A DNA stretch of 64,000 nucleotides from JAWKXU01 sp964468045 (GCA_964468045.1 CAYXTO010000002.1:248001-312000), one strand, 5' to 3'. Shown: positions 17,403 through 26,957, counted from the stretch's first letter. Notes: generated by a model from the sequence alone, not told the origin. Numbers and translations: made by a program.

Positions 17403-18176
17403 ATGCGAACCGTAATATTGGCCGGTGGCCTCGGCAGCCGGCTTGGTGAAGAAACCGCAGTCCGGCCCAAGCCCATGGTGGAAATCGGCGGAATGCCGAT
17501 CCTTTGGCATATCATGAAAATTTATTCCTCGGCCGGGTTCAATGATTTCGTGATCTGCCTCGGCTACAAGGGCTATATCATCAAGGAGTTCTTCGCGAAC
17601 TATTTTCTCCATACCTCCGATGTCACCATCGATCTGCGCAACGGCAACGGGATGGAGGTGCATTTCGCCAGGAGCGAGCCATGGCGGATCACCCTGGTGG
17701 AAACCGGCGCGGATACGATGACCGGCGGCAGGCTGGGGGCGATCCGGTCCTATCTCGATCCGGATACGCCGTTCTGCTTCACCTATGGCGATGGGGTGGC
17801 GAATATCGACATCGCGGACCTGGTGAAGTTCCACAATTCGCACGGCTTGCGCGCGACGATCACCGCGGTGTCGCCGCCCGGCCGGTTCGGCGCGCTTCAG
17901 TTCGACAGCGGCAAGGTCACCGATTTCGCGGAAAAGCCGGCGGGCGATGGCGGCCTTGTCAATGGCGGCTTCTTCGTTGCCGATCCCTCCGTGCTTGATC
18001 TCATCGAGGGCCCGGACACCATCTGGGAAACCGGCCCGCTGGAGACGCTGGCGCGGGGCGGCGAGCTGATGGGCTACCGGCATGAAGGATTCTGGCAGCC
18101 GATGGATACGTTGCGCGACAAGATCTATCTCGAGGAATTGTGGAACACGGGCAATGCCCCGTGGAAGCGCTGGTGA
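17403..18176 (+). CDS. rfbF: Glucose-1-phosphate cytidylyltransferase
   Basis: 257 aa. Nucleotidyltransferase signature LAGGLGSRLGEETAVRPKPM (residues 6-25), then GGMPILWHIMKIYSSAGFNDF and the CDP-sugar specific WQPMDTLRDK near the end. It makes CDP-glucose from glucose-1-phosphate and CTP, the entry step to CDP-linked deoxy sugars. The stop codon overlaps the start of rfbG (GTGA). Confidence 0.93.
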   Translation: MRTVILAGGLGSRLGEETAVRPKPMVEIGGMPILWHIMKIYSSAGFNDFVICLGYKGYIIKEFFANYFLHTSDVTIDLRNGNGMEVHFARSEPWRITLVETGADTMTGGRLGAIRSYLDPDTPFCFTYGDGVANIDIADLVKFHNSHGLRATITAVSPPGRFGALQFDSGKVTDFAEKPAGDGGLVNGGFFVADPSVLDLIEGPDTIWETGPLETLARGGELMGYRHEGFWQPMDTLRDKIYLEELWNTGNAPWKRW

Positions 18177-19270
18177 GCGCGGCCCACGACCGGAAATGGG
18201 CCGGGCGCCGGGTGCTGGTGACCGGCCACACTGGCTTCAAGGGCAGCTGGCTCAGCCTCTGGCTGCACGCGCTCGGCGCGGAAGTCACCGGTTACGCGCT
18301 GCCCGCGCCGACCGAGCCGAGCCTGTTCGAAACCGCGCGGATCGCGGATGTGATCCGCCATATCGAAGGTGATGTGCGCGATCTGGCCAGCCTGCGCGCG
18401 GCGGTCGAGCAGGCCCGGCCGGACGTGATCTTCCATCTCGCTGCCCAACCCCTGGTTCGCCTGTCCTATGATGAGCCGGTCGAAACCTACGCCACCAATG
18501 TGATGGGCACGGTCCATCTGCTGGAAGCGGCGCGGCAGGTTCCGGGCATCCGGGCGATCGTCTGCGTGACCAGCGACAAATGCTACGAGAACCGCGAATG
18601 GGTGTGGCCCTATCGCGAAAGCGATCCGATGGGCGGGCACGACCCCTACAGCAGCAGCAAGGGCTGCGCGGAGATCGTCACGGCTGCCTATCGCAGCTCC
18701 TATTTCAGGGAAAGCGGCCCGGCGCTCGCTTCGGTGCGCGCCGGCAATGTCATCGGCGGGGGGGATTGGGCGGCCGACCGGCTGGTGCCCGATCTCGTCC
18801 GCGCTTTCGAAGCCGGCGCGGCGCCGCTGATCCGTTCGCCCGATGCGGTGCGCCCCTGGCAGCATGTGCTGGAAGCGCTGGGCGGCTATCTGATGATCGC
18901 GGAAAGGCTCCTGGCGGGCGAGCGGAGCTTCGCCGACGCCTGGAACTTCGGACCGGCGGACGAGGATGCGCGGCCCGTGTCCTGGATCGTGGAGCGGATG
19001 CGCGCCGCCTGGGGCGGCGGTGTGGGCGAGGCCTTGCCCGATACCGGCCCGAAGCCGCATGAGGCCGGGCTGTTGCGGCTCGATTGCTCCAAGGCGCGGG
19101 CGGCGCTGGGCTGGCGGCCCGCCCTGACGCTCGATGAAGCGCTGCGCTGGATCGTCGCCTGGCACAAGGCGGTCGGCTCGGGCGAGAATGCGCGTGAGGT
19201 CACGCTCGGGCAGATTGCCGATTATGTCGCGGCCTCGGGACGAGCGCCGGGCCGCGCCGCCGCAGCCTAG
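18173..19270 (+). CDS. rfbG: CDP-glucose 4,6-dehydratase
   Basis: 365 aa extended SDR. VTGHTGFKGSWLSLW is the glycine-rich NAD+ motif with the CDP-glucose dehydratase-type FKGSW; the catalytic pair is Tyr159 and Lys163 (PYSSSKG). It converts CDP-glucose to CDP-4-keto-6-deoxyglucose. The start is taken at GTG 18173, which overlaps the rfbF stop and has GGAAG six bases upstream; ATG 18140 would overlap further. The stop lies in a CTAG that starts a partial interspersed repeat. Confidence 0.9.
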   Translation: MSAAHDRKWAGRRVLVTGHTGFKGSWLSLWLHALGAEVTGYALPAPTEPSLFETARIADVIRHIEGDVRDLASLRAAVEQARPDVIFHLAAQPLVRLSYDEPVETYATNVMGTVHLLEAARQVPGIRAIVCVTSDKCYENREWVWPYRESDPMGGHDPYSSSKGCAEIVTAAYRSSYFRESGPALASVRAGNVIGGGDWAADRLVPDLVRAFEAGAAPLIRSPDAVRPWQHVLEALGGYLMIAERLLAGERSFADAWNFGPADEDARPVSWIVERMRAAWGGGVGEALPDTGPKPHEAGLLRLDCSKARAALGWRPALTLDEALRWIVAWHKAVGSGENAREVTLGQIADYVAASGRAPGRAAAA

Positions 19271-19284
19271 AGCGATTTCGAAGC
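19267..19284. repeat. Partial copy of the interspersed repeat
   Basis: CTAGAGCGATTTCGAAGC matches the reverse complement of the end of the repeat at 51072-51127 at 16 of 18 bases and provides the rfbG stop codon TAG. It lies in the 22-base gap between convergent rfbG and the methyltransferase gene. Confidence 0.45.
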
Positions 19285-19292
19285 CCGGAGCC

Positions 19293-20210
19293 CTAGGCGG
19301 GGGTCGAGGCCAGCGCCAGCATGTTGCCCAGGCGCAAGCCGACGGGGATCGCGGGCAGCGGCACCTTCTTCAGCTTGAGGCCCACCGCCCAGGCGGCCTG
19401 CCGGGCGAGGAAATCGACCGGAAAGTAATTGCGGCTCCGTTCCACCTCGATGGCCGAGAAGCCCGCGCGCAGGAGCATGGTCCGCATCGTGGCCGGATTG
19501 TAGAGTTCGGGATGCTGCAGGCAGAACGGCGGCCAGCGCACGCCCAGCAGCTGGCGCAACAGGGAACCCTCGTTGTGGGTGACCACCAGCAAGGTCCCGC
19601 CCGGGCGCAGCTTGCGGCGGATCTGCTGCAGCATGGCGAGCGGCTCGGTCAGATGGTCCAGCACATGGATCATCACCGCAAGCCCGACCGAATTGTCCGG
19701 CACGGGGGAAAGATCGCTCATGTCGGAAAGCAGGGTCGCCGGGCGTCCGCCGGCGTTCGCGCGCAGCGTATCGTGAATCGCCAGATTGGGCTCGAACAGC
19801 CAGAAATGCTCGAAATTGCCGGTGCGCGCCGCATCTGCCACGATATAGCCCACATCCGGCCCGATCTCGAGATAGCCGCCGTCGAGCCTGGCCGTCCTTG
19901 CCGCCCGCTCGAAATAGCCGCGCTGCGTGGCTACGATCGCGTCGTTTGCGACCAGCTCCATGTTGGGCGCCATGTTCGCATAGAGTTCGGAGAGCTGCCG
20001 GTCGTCGAAATAGATCGGATTGTAGAGCAGGCTGCAATGATCGCAGCGATGATAGCTGAAGAACAGCTTTTCCTTGAACAGCCCGGACCAGAACGGCTGC
20101 AAGGCGTCCAGCGTCAGCGTCTGGGCGGGGCGGGCGCTGTGGACTTCGCCCTGCGCCACGCCGGACCCGCACAGGGGGCAGTTGCGATGGTTGAATTCCG
20201 ACGCAGTCAT
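19293..20210 (-). CDS. Class I SAM-dependent methyltransferase with N-terminal zinc-binding motif
   Basis: 305 aa. N-terminal Cys pairs CPLCG and CDHC (with about 40 residues between) form a likely zinc ribbon, followed by a Rossmann methyltransferase core: GYLEIGPDVGYIVADA, LLSDMSDLSPVPDNSVGLAV, HVLDHLTEPLAMLQQI. Architecture resembles sugar C- or O-methyltransferases and similar enzymes of polysaccharide loci. The start at 20210 overlaps the GtrA gene by 4 bp, so it is the last gene of the minus-strand polysaccharide operon. Confidence 0.8.
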   Translation of the reverse strand: MTASEFNHRNCPLCGSGVAQGEVHSARPAQTLTLDALQPFWSGLFKEKLFFSYHRCDHCSLLYNPIYFDDRQLSELYANMAPNMELVANDAIVATQRGYFERAARTARLDGGYLEIGPDVGYIVADAARTGNFEHFWLFEPNLAIHDTLRANAGGRPATLLSDMSDLSPVPDNSVGLAVMIHVLDHLTEPLAMLQQIRRKLRPGGTLLVVTHNEGSLLRQLLGVRWPPFCLQHPELYNPATMRTMLLRAGFSAIEVERSRNYFPVDFLARQAAWAVGLKLKKVPLPAIPVGLRLGNMLALASTPA

Positions 20211-20623
20211 GTTTCGGTCCTCTTGGAACGGAACGTGACCCGGCTGTGCCAGAAATAGCTGCCCACAATGACGATCGCATTGAAACCGAGCTGCGCTATG
20301 GCCGGGTCGATGCGAGCCACTTCCACGAGAAACGGCAATGCCGCCCAATTGGCGACGTAGTTGAAGAGATAGAAGCTGGAGAAGATGCTGAATTCGCGCG
20401 TCACATTTCCGCGCGTGCCGAACACCCCGAACTTGTAGATCGTATAGGCCAGGCACAGGCAGACCGCCTGGGAAATGCCCAGGGCGACGAGGTAATGCTG
20501 GCGGAACAGCGGCACCGTCCACAACAGAACGGGGTAGAACGACAGGCCGACGGCGGTATTGATCACGCCCGCCACGATGAAGCGGAACGGACGTTCGCCC
20601 TGGCTGATCAGCGCTGCCCTCAT
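20207..20623 (-). CDS. GtrA-family membrane protein
   Basis: 138 aa with four transmembrane helices and the GtrA start FRFIVAGVINTAVGLSFYPV, ending with SYFWHSRVTFR. GtrA proteins are thought to move polyprenyl-linked sugars across the membrane for glycan modification. It overlaps both neighbours by four bases (ATGA type) and may act with the GT2 and polytopic glycosyltransferases of this locus. Confidence 0.85.
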   Translation of the reverse strand: MRAALISQGERPFRFIVAGVINTAVGLSFYPVLLWTVPLFRQHYLVALGISQAVCLCLAYTIYKFGVFGTRGNVTREFSIFSSFYLFNYVANWAALPFLVEVARIDPAIAQLGFNAIVIVGSYFWHSRVTFRSKRTET

Positions 20624-22443
20624 TGTTCGTCCAGCAGTTCGATCCGCATGTTCTCGCGCAGCACTTCCCGCGGCAGGAAGGGGGAGAGATCTTCCAGCGC
20701 GGGCGAGGTGATGCGCCCGTCGGGGTGCTGCTTCGCCCCCAGCTTGGGCGCGAAGGGCACATGCTCGTCCACCAGCAGCTCGCAGATCACCGGGCCATCG
20801 GCGGCCAGCGTCGCCTCGATCGCACCGGGCAGGTCATTGTGCGATTCCGCGCGGAAATAGCCGAAGCCGAAGGCGGCGGAGAGCTTCCCGAAATCGGGGA
20901 AGGTCACGTTGCTCTTCGGGCCGCCGCCCACTTCCACGCCGTTGAAGAAATTGCGATGCGTCTGGAATATCGAGACATAGCCGCTGTTGTTGATCAGGAA
21001 GACCTTCACCGGCATTCCATAGCCCACGATAGTCTGCATCTCCTGCAGGTTCATCATGATGCTGCCGTCGCCCGCGATGGCCACGATCCGCCGCTTGCCC
21101 TCGGTGGCGGCATGGACGCCGATCGCCGCGGGAAGATCGTACCCCATGGTGGCGCAGCCCGAATTGGTCCAGAGCCGCTGGCCGCGCTTGATGTCGGCTG
21201 TCTGGAAGCTGACCACGCAGGCGCTGCCGTTGCCGGTGACGACGACATCGTCCTCTCCAAGCTGCCGGAACAGCTCGTCCATTGCCACATAGGGGTGGAT
21301 GCGCGGCCCGTGATCGCGATATTCGGGAAGAACCGCGGGAAAGCGGCGGTTGCGCTCGCGCGACCATTTCAGCCACTCTTCATGCGCCGGAGACGGGCCG
21401 GGACAGGGTTCGGCCAGCAGCGCCGGGATAAGATCGGCCAGATCGGCGACCACCGGCAGGTCGGGCGCGACATTCGGCTTGCGCAGCTCGATCGGGTCGA
21501 TGTCCACCCAGATCTTGAATGCCTCGCGCGCGAAGCTGGTCCAGTTGTAGCTCACTTGCCGGATATTGAGCCTGCTGCCGAGCACGAGCAGCAGATCGGC
21601 GCTTTGCGTCACCATGTTCCCGCCGCGATCGCCCACGGTGCCCGGGCGCCCGCAATAGAGCGGATGATCGTTCCACAGCACGTCATGGGCGTTCCAGCCG
21701 GTCACGACCGGGATGCCCAGCTTCCCGATCAGTTCGAGGAAGCCGGCATGCGCCCCGCTGAGGCGGACGCCGCCCCCGGCGAAGATGACCGGGCGTTCCG
21801 CCCTGGCGATCCGTTCGAGAACGTCCCGTGCCGTCGCCTGCAGATCGGTCTTCTTCCACGGCTCGTCGAGCTCGGCGGGGTCGAAGCCCGGCAGGAGATC
21901 GTCCGGATCGATCTTGGCGGCCTGCACGTCCAGCGGAATGTCGAGCCAGACCGGCCCCGGCCGTCCGCTGGAGGCGAGGTAGAGCGCCTTTTCCAGATGA
22001 TAGCGGATGGATCGCGGATCGGTCACCATCGTCACATATTTGGTGATGGGGCGGACCAGCTCCTCGATATCGAGCTCCTGATCGCCATACTGCCGCAGCG
22101 GCAGGCCGGTATGGCGCACGGTGGTCTCGATCTTCACCTGGCCGGAGATCACCAGCATCCCGATCGAATCCACCCAGGCGCCATAGACGCCGGTGATTGC
22201 GTTGGTGCCGCCCGGCCCCGAGGTGACATTGACCACCGCCAGCCGGTTGCCGAAGCGGTAATAGGCCTCCGCCGCCATCGCCAGCGCCTGCTCGTGATGG
22301 GTGAAGGTCGTCTTCAGCGCCGGATGGGTGCCCAGCGAATGATTGAGGTGCATCGCCCCGCCGCCGGTCAGCATGAACACATCGCGGATGCCGTGCTCCG
22401 CCAGTTTTTGAGCCACCCAGTCGGAGAGCTTGATCGTTGTCAT
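20620..22443 (-). CDS. Thiamine-diphosphate enzyme, acetolactate synthase-like
   Basis: 607 aa. Three-domain ThDP enzyme: catalytic Glu in the HHEQALAMAAE stretch, central FAGGGVRLSGAH region, and the ThDP/Mg site GDGSIMMNLQ ending in NN. In a sugar locus with rfbF and rfbG it resembles YerE-type enzymes, which attach an acetyl (two-carbon) branch from pyruvate to a CDP-4-keto-deoxysugar; plain acetolactate synthase usually comes with a regulatory subunit, absent here. Start at 22443 gives a 4-bp overlap with the epimerase gene; an ATG three codons upstream is possible. The substrate is inference. Confidence 0.8.
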   Translation of the reverse strand: MTTIKLSDWVAQKLAEHGIRDVFMLTGGGAMHLNHSLGTHPALKTTFTHHEQALAMAAEAYYRFGNRLAVVNVTSGPGGTNAITGVYGAWVDSIGMLVISGQVKIETTVRHTGLPLRQYGDQELDIEELVRPITKYVTMVTDPRSIRYHLEKALYLASSGRPGPVWLDIPLDVQAAKIDPDDLLPGFDPAELDEPWKKTDLQATARDVLERIARAERPVIFAGGGVRLSGAHAGFLELIGKLGIPVVTGWNAHDVLWNDHPLYCGRPGTVGDRGGNMVTQSADLLLVLGSRLNIRQVSYNWTSFAREAFKIWVDIDPIELRKPNVAPDLPVVADLADLIPALLAEPCPGPSPAHEEWLKWSRERNRRFPAVLPEYRDHGPRIHPYVAMDELFRQLGEDDVVVTGNGSACVVSFQTADIKRGQRLWTNSGCATMGYDLPAAIGVHAATEGKRRIVAIAGDGSIMMNLQEMQTIVGYGMPVKVFLINNSGYVSIFQTHRNFFNGVEVGGGPKSNVTFPDFGKLSAAFGFGYFRAESHNDLPGAIEATLAADGPVICELLVDEHVPFAPKLGAKQHPDGRITSPALEDLSPFLPREVLRENMRIELLDEQ

Positions 22444-23453
22444 GGTATCCATCCGTTTGAAATTGCGGTGCGGCGGATCGCTTCATCCAGGCCGACGGTG
22501 GGAACGACGCCGAGCTCGCGCCGGACCAGCTCGGTCGAGGGCACATAGCGGCCGGGGTTCCAGCCGGGGTCGGGGCGTCCCAGGATCTCGACGCCGGGGC
22601 CGCCCAGGACCTGCGCGGTGCGCCGGGCAAGGTCCGCGATGGACACTGCTTCCTCCGATCCGAGATTATAGGCCGCGCCCTTCTCGCCGGTGAGCAGCAC
22701 GGTCCACATCCAGACGGCGAGATCCGCGGCGTAGAGATAGGATCGCACGGCGGTTCCGGCGCTCTGGACGCGGATGGTCCGCCCGGCCATGGCATCGAGG
22801 ATGAAATTGCCGGCGGCGAAATGGATGTCGAGCGTCAGCAGCGGACCGAGCAGGGCGAAGATGCGCGCGGTCACCACGTCCAGCCCGAACTGCTTGCCGT
22901 AGATCGCGCAGAGCATTTCGGCCGCGCGCTTGCCTTCGCCATAGGCCGATTTCGGATCGCGCGGATCGGGGCCGCCGGGCCAGTCTTCGGCCACATGCGT
23001 CACTTCCCAGGGCTGGATGCCATAAACCGCGCCGGAACTCATGAACAGAAGACGCTGCGCGCTTCGCTCAACCGCAAAGTCGAGCACGCGGCGGGTGCCG
23101 GCGACGATGGTGTCGAACATTCGGCGCGGATCGTTGGCGTTGAGGTCGGCGCTGGCGTCGGTCGCCCCGTGGATGACATGGGTGAACCTTCCCTTCGGCG
23201 CGGCGAAGTCGCCGATCTCGCCCCGGATCATCGCGACGCGTTCGGCGATGTGGGGCGCGCGAGCGGCAAACCCGGCGGTATTGCGGCTGAGCAGGACGAC
23301 TTCGACCTCCACCGGCGCGCGGACCAGCGCCTCCAGCATCCAGCGCCCGATGAAGCCCGTGCCTCCGGTCATGAATATCCGCGCGCCCGAGAGATGCCGC
23401 CAGAGCGGGGCGAGCGCGCGTTCCATCGCGTCCAGATCGGCCGCGAGCATCAT
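22440..23453 (-). CDS. NAD-dependent epimerase/dehydratase (extended SDR)
   Basis: 337 aa. N-terminal TGGTGFIG (29-36) NAD(P) site and the catalytic pair Tyr171/Lys175 (YGEGK), with Ser in LLFMSSGAVYG. These are the elements of sugar-nucleotide reductases and epimerases. In this operon it would act on the CDP-linked keto sugar, either as a reductase after the ThDP enzyme or as a 4-/2-epimerase. Start at ATG 23453 overlaps the stop of the membrane protein gene. Confidence 0.8.
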   Translation of the reverse strand: MMLAADLDAMERALAPLWRHLSGARIFMTGGTGFIGRWMLEALVRAPVEVEVVLLSRNTAGFAARAPHIAERVAMIRGEIGDFAAPKGRFTHVIHGATDASADLNANDPRRMFDTIVAGTRRVLDFAVERSAQRLLFMSSGAVYGIQPWEVTHVAEDWPGGPDPRDPKSAYGEGKRAAEMLCAIYGKQFGLDVVTARIFALLGPLLTLDIHFAAGNFILDAMAGRTIRVQSAGTAVRSYLYAADLAVWMWTVLLTGEKGAAYNLGSEEAVSIADLARRTAQVLGGPGVEILGRPDPGWNPGRYVPSTELVRRELGVVPTVGLDEAIRRTAISNGWIP

Positions 23454-24808
23454 GGCGCAGCCGGAGCCCCTGGAACTGTGGGAGCCGAGACGGCGAGGTA
23501 CGGCCGCAGCCGCATCGCCCATTGCGGGCGTTCGCGCTTCATGGCGCGGTGCACGTCGATCATCGTGTCGATCACCAGCGCCCACAGCATGATCAGGATC
23601 AGGAACGGGCGCAGCAGCGAGCCCAGGGTGAGGCCATAGACGGTCTCCACGATTCGGCCCGCCAGCCAGGACGTCCTCTCGATCTCGAGTGCCTTGGCGA
23701 AGAGGATATCCGTCGGGATGCTGATGAGATAGGCCATGACGATCGCGATGCCGACACGCGGGTTGCTCCACTTCTCGAGGAAGACCAGGAACACGATCAG
23801 CGACTGGCCGTAGCCGCCCGGATTGTCGCTCACGAAAGACTGCATCAGCAGGAAGAACGCCATGCGATGCAGCGGGACCTGCTTCGGGTAAAGCCATGCC
23901 AGCGCCAGACACAGCAGCGCGGCCAGGCGGGAGAGGAGCAACTCCGCCTTGATGAAGATCGTCACCGCATCCACGATCCGCTGCGGCACGAAGTCGCGCA
24001 CCGGATATTGATGCATGTCGAATTGCAGGAAGGGGCGGTAGGTGGTGGAATAGCTGATCTGGTCCCACACCACGCTGGCCATCGCATTGAACCAGACCTG
24101 CAGATTGTTCATCAGCTCTATCGGCGTGCCCGAGCCGTAGTAAGCCAGCGAAAGCAGGTAGAGGCCGATGGTGGCGATGCCGCAGAGCTCCAGCAGCCGC
24201 CATTCCCGCTTGAGCGCCAGGGCCAGCACGGGGAACAGCAGGTAGGATTTCATGTTGATCATCATCGCCGCGCAGGTCGCGAGGCCCGCGCGAGATTTCG
24301 CCAGCCCGCCGAAGAAGATGATGAAGAATACGAACCCGATCATGATCAGGTTGCCGCGTTCCAGTGCATAGAGCAGCGGCAGCCCGATGCCGAAGCCGAT
24401 GCTGCGGAACAGGGCGGTGGAACGGTCCGTGCGGAAGAATGCGATCGCGGCGCAGATCACCGAAAGCGCATAGAACGCCAGGATCGAGGCGATGCCGACA
24501 TAGTCGCAGAAGCGCGCGTCCTTGGGGTGCGATTCATAGCAGCTCGCAATCCCGAGGATCTTGAGGATGGCGAAGGAAAGCGGCGCGTAGATCGAAATGT
24601 AGATGTCGTAGGCGTGCCCGTTGTACGCGAAATAGGCCGGGTTGAACCAGTCCATGAAGGTGTCGGTCACGTCATAGACGAACGGCAGGGGCAGGAAGCC
24701 GCGGGTCTGAAACGTGTATACCAGATGGGCAAAGCCGGCGAGCATGGCCAGCATCAGGACAAATTCGATCGTCCAGCTCGGCTTGAAGCGCCTGGCTGCG
24801 CGCAGCAC
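23450..24808 (-). CDS. Polytopic membrane protein, GT-C/DUF2029-like
   Basis: 452 aa, 9-11 predicted transmembrane helices, first loop containing FVYDVTDTFMDWFNPAYFAY with acidic residues after helix 1, and LERGNLIMIGFVFFIIFFGG inside. This is the style of DUF2029/GT87 mannosyltransferases, but I cannot confirm the family. It starts with GTG (24808) directly overlapping the stop of the GT2 gene. Probably a lipid-linked sugar transferase or flippase-related component of the glycan pathway. Confidence 0.6.
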   Translation of the reverse strand: MLRAARRFKPSWTIEFVLMLAMLAGFAHLVYTFQTRGFLPLPFVYDVTDTFMDWFNPAYFAYNGHAYDIYISIYAPLSFAILKILGIASCYESHPKDARFCDYVGIASILAFYALSVICAAIAFFRTDRSTALFRSIGFGIGLPLLYALERGNLIMIGFVFFIIFFGGLAKSRAGLATCAAMMINMKSYLLFPVLALALKREWRLLELCGIATIGLYLLSLAYYGSGTPIELMNNLQVWFNAMASVVWDQISYSTTYRPFLQFDMHQYPVRDFVPQRIVDAVTIFIKAELLLSRLAALLCLALAWLYPKQVPLHRMAFFLLMQSFVSDNPGGYGQSLIVFLVFLEKWSNPRVGIAIVMAYLISIPTDILFAKALEIERTSWLAGRIVETVYGLTLGSLLRPFLILIMLWALVIDTMIDVHRAMKRERPQWAMRLRPYLAVSAPTVPGAPAAP

Positions 24809-25824
24809 TATGGCCGTCCTTCGAGGTGCCGGCGGTTGAGCGCGCGCGGCGCGGGCAGGGAATGCTCCGGCCCGAAATTGAGGCGCTCTTCCTCGATCAC
24901 CAGCGGAAGATTGCGGGCACGCTCCGCCAGCAACCGGACCTGATCGCCGATCAGGCCAAGGAACAGCAGAAGCACCGCAAAGAAGCCGGTCATGACGGTC
25001 AGCACCATCATCACCGGCGACCAGCCCACCGTGAAGAGGCGGACGAGCGTCGCGATCAGCAGGATGAGCGCGGCGAGGCCAGTATAGACCGAAAGCAGCA
25101 GCGGCAGCCGGAGCAGCGACTTGCCCGAGCCGGCCAGACCGGAAAGCGCGAAGCTGAGCAAAGTCCAGAAATTGTTCTTCGTCTCACCCGCGGCGCGTTC
25201 CGGGCGATCGAACGGAATGACGGCGATGCGATAGCCGCTCTCCACCAGCATTCCGCGAAAGAATGGCTCCGGCTCGTTCCAGGATGCCAGCATGTCCACC
25301 ACTTCGCGGTCGTACAGGCCGAAGCCGGTGACCCCGGGGATCACCGGGTAATCGCCGAAGCGGGCGAGAAAACCATAGCCGAAGGCGCGCGCCTTGCCGA
25401 GCAGCCAGGACACTTTCTCTCCCTTGCGCTGGCCGAGGACCACCTGGGCACCGGCACGCCATTGGCGGACGAGCTCTCCGATCAGGGACGGCGGATCCTG
25501 GAAGTCGGCGCACATGCCGATCACGGCGGCGCCTTCGGCCTGGTAGATCGCATAGGTGGGCGAGCGCATCTGCCCGTAATTGCGATTGTTGAAGATCGCC
25601 CGCACCCGTTGGTCCCTGGCGCAGATCTCCCGCAACAGCGGCCGCGTCCGATCGGTGGAACCGTTGTCGATGAAGATGATCTCGTAGGAGCTTGCGTGCT
25701 GCCGGGCCTGCGCGCTCACCGCCTCGTAGATCGCGACGACATTCTCTTCTTCGTTGAAGCAGGGGATCGCGAAGGACAGCTCCGTTCCGGTGGTTGCGCC
25801 CCCCGCACCCTCCGCCGCGCTCAT
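24808..25824 (-). CDS. Family 2 glycosyltransferase with C-terminal membrane anchor
   Basis: 338 aa. N-terminal GT-A domain: SFAIPCFNEEENVVAIYEAV, IIFIDNGSTDRTRPLL (nucleotide site), then ADFQDPPSLIGELVRQW holding the DxD-like region; two transmembrane helices near the C-terminus (SVYTGLAALILLIATLVRLF and VLTVMTGFFAVLLLFLGLIG). This is the DPM1/ArnC/GtrB layout, which loads a sugar onto undecaprenyl phosphate; it pairs naturally with GtrA at 20207. Overlaps the Wzz-like gene by 4 bp. Confidence 0.85.
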   Translation of the reverse strand: MSAAEGAGGATTGTELSFAIPCFNEEENVVAIYEAVSAQARQHASSYEIIFIDNGSTDRTRPLLREICARDQRVRAIFNNRNYGQMRSPTYAIYQAEGAAVIGMCADFQDPPSLIGELVRQWRAGAQVVLGQRKGEKVSWLLGKARAFGYGFLARFGDYPVIPGVTGFGLYDREVVDMLASWNEPEPFFRGMLVESGYRIAVIPFDRPERAAGETKNNFWTLLSFALSGLAGSGKSLLRLPLLLSVYTGLAALILLIATLVRLFTVGWSPVMMVLTVMTGFFAVLLLFLGLIGDQVRLLAERARNLPLVIEEERLNFGPEHSLPAPRALNRRHLEGRP

Positions 25825-26957
25825 GGCTCGCGTCCGTCCGGCTTGCGCGGGGCGTCCAGATTGAACAGCCCGGTCATCGGGGCATAGACTTCGGTGAATA
25901 TCACCATCAGCAGCACGAAGCCCAGCAGCGCCACGGCCCAGATATTGTACTGACGGTCGACATCCAGATAGGCCGGGTCGATGATCTGGACGTAGGAAGC
26001 GGTCTCCGCCGCCATCTGGTCGAGCGCGAGCTGCTCGTTGGAGCGGACATACACCTCGTACATGGCCTGGGCGAGGCGATAGTCCCGATAGAGATTGAGA
26101 TAGCGGGTGGTGAGCTGGCTCGATCCGGCAAGGTTCGGGCCGGCGGAATCGGTGCTGGGGGCCGCGGTGCGGGAAATCCTTTCGCGCAGCGCCGCGATCT
26201 CGGTCTGGACCGCCCGGAGCGTCGGGTTCTCGGGCCCGCTGAACTGCTGCAGCGTCTGAAGCTCGACCTGCTTGGCCTGCAATTGCGCCTGCAGTGCCGT
26301 GCGAAGGCTCAATTCATTGCCGAGTTGCGCTTCCGGGGCGGCAAGATTGTTTGCCCGGCGAAACTCGTTCAGCGCGATCTCGGTTTCGGCCACGCGGTCC
26401 TTCGCGGTCGAGAAGCGGCGGTCGATGATCCGGCGCTTGTTGACGATCAGCTGTTCGCCGAATGACGCGAGTTCCTTGCTGACCGCCTCGACATAGGCGG
26501 CGGTCAGCCTTTGCGATTCCTTGGGGTCCCAGGTCTTGCTCTGGATTTCCATCACCCCACCCAGCAGGAGATTGACGTCCACCTTGCGTTCCAGGGCGCG
26601 CTTCGCCTTCGCCGCGTTCGAATAGCCGTCCGGCCCCACCATCCTGAGGGCGTCGACGACCCGCTGCTGCACGGCGTCGCTGCGTCCGATGATCAGATAG
26701 AGGTCGTTCGACGGGCGCCCGCCGCCCAGCAGGGTGGCGACATTCTGGGACTGCCCGCCGATCAGCGTCATCAGCCCGGTGATCCCGGCCGCGTTGTTGG
26801 TATCCTGCGGCATGATCCGCGCGCGCGACAGATAGGGCGTGGGAAACAGGCAGAGAATGGCCAGCACCAGCGCCAGCCCGGCATAGATCCGCCGCCGGGT
26901 GCGCGCGGTGGTGGCGGCCGTCGTCACCGCGTCTCTTGCCTGGAGGATCGCGCTCAT
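25821..26957 (-). CDS. Wzz/KpsE-type polysaccharide co-polymerase
   Basis: 378 aa with a transmembrane helix near residues 24-43 and another near 340-360, enclosing a long periplasmic coiled-coil (FSTAKDRVAETEIALNEF, LQAKQVELQTLQQFSGPENP). This is the PCP/KpsE topology that sets polymer length or bridges to the outer-membrane channel. There is no C-terminal tyrosine kinase. It overlaps the Wza-like gene by 4 bp, consistent with a transport complex with that protein. Confidence 0.85.
   Translation of the reverse strand: MSAILQARDAVTTAATTARTRRRIYAGLALVLAILCLFPTPYLSRARIMPQDTNNAAGITGLMTLIGGQSQNVATLLGGGRPSNDLYLIIGRSDAVQQRVVDALRMVGPDGYSNAAKAKRALERKVDVNLLLGGVMEIQSKTWDPKESQRLTAAYVEAVSKELASFGEQLIVNKRRIIDRRFSTAKDRVAETEIALNEFRRANNLAAPEAQLGNELSLRTALQAQLQAKQVELQTLQQFSGPENPTLRAVQTEIAALRERISRTAAPSTDSAGPNLAGSSQLTTRYLNLYRDYRLAQAMYEVYVRSNEQLALDQMAAETASYVQIIDPAYLDVDRQYNIWAVALLGFVLLMVIFTEVYAPMTGLFNLDAPRKPDGREP

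Noticed and set aside
17403..22443. Complete yersiniose/ascarylose pathway
   Set aside because: rfbH/ddhC and ddhD are missing, so a full 3,6-dideoxy pathway cannot be claimed from this window.
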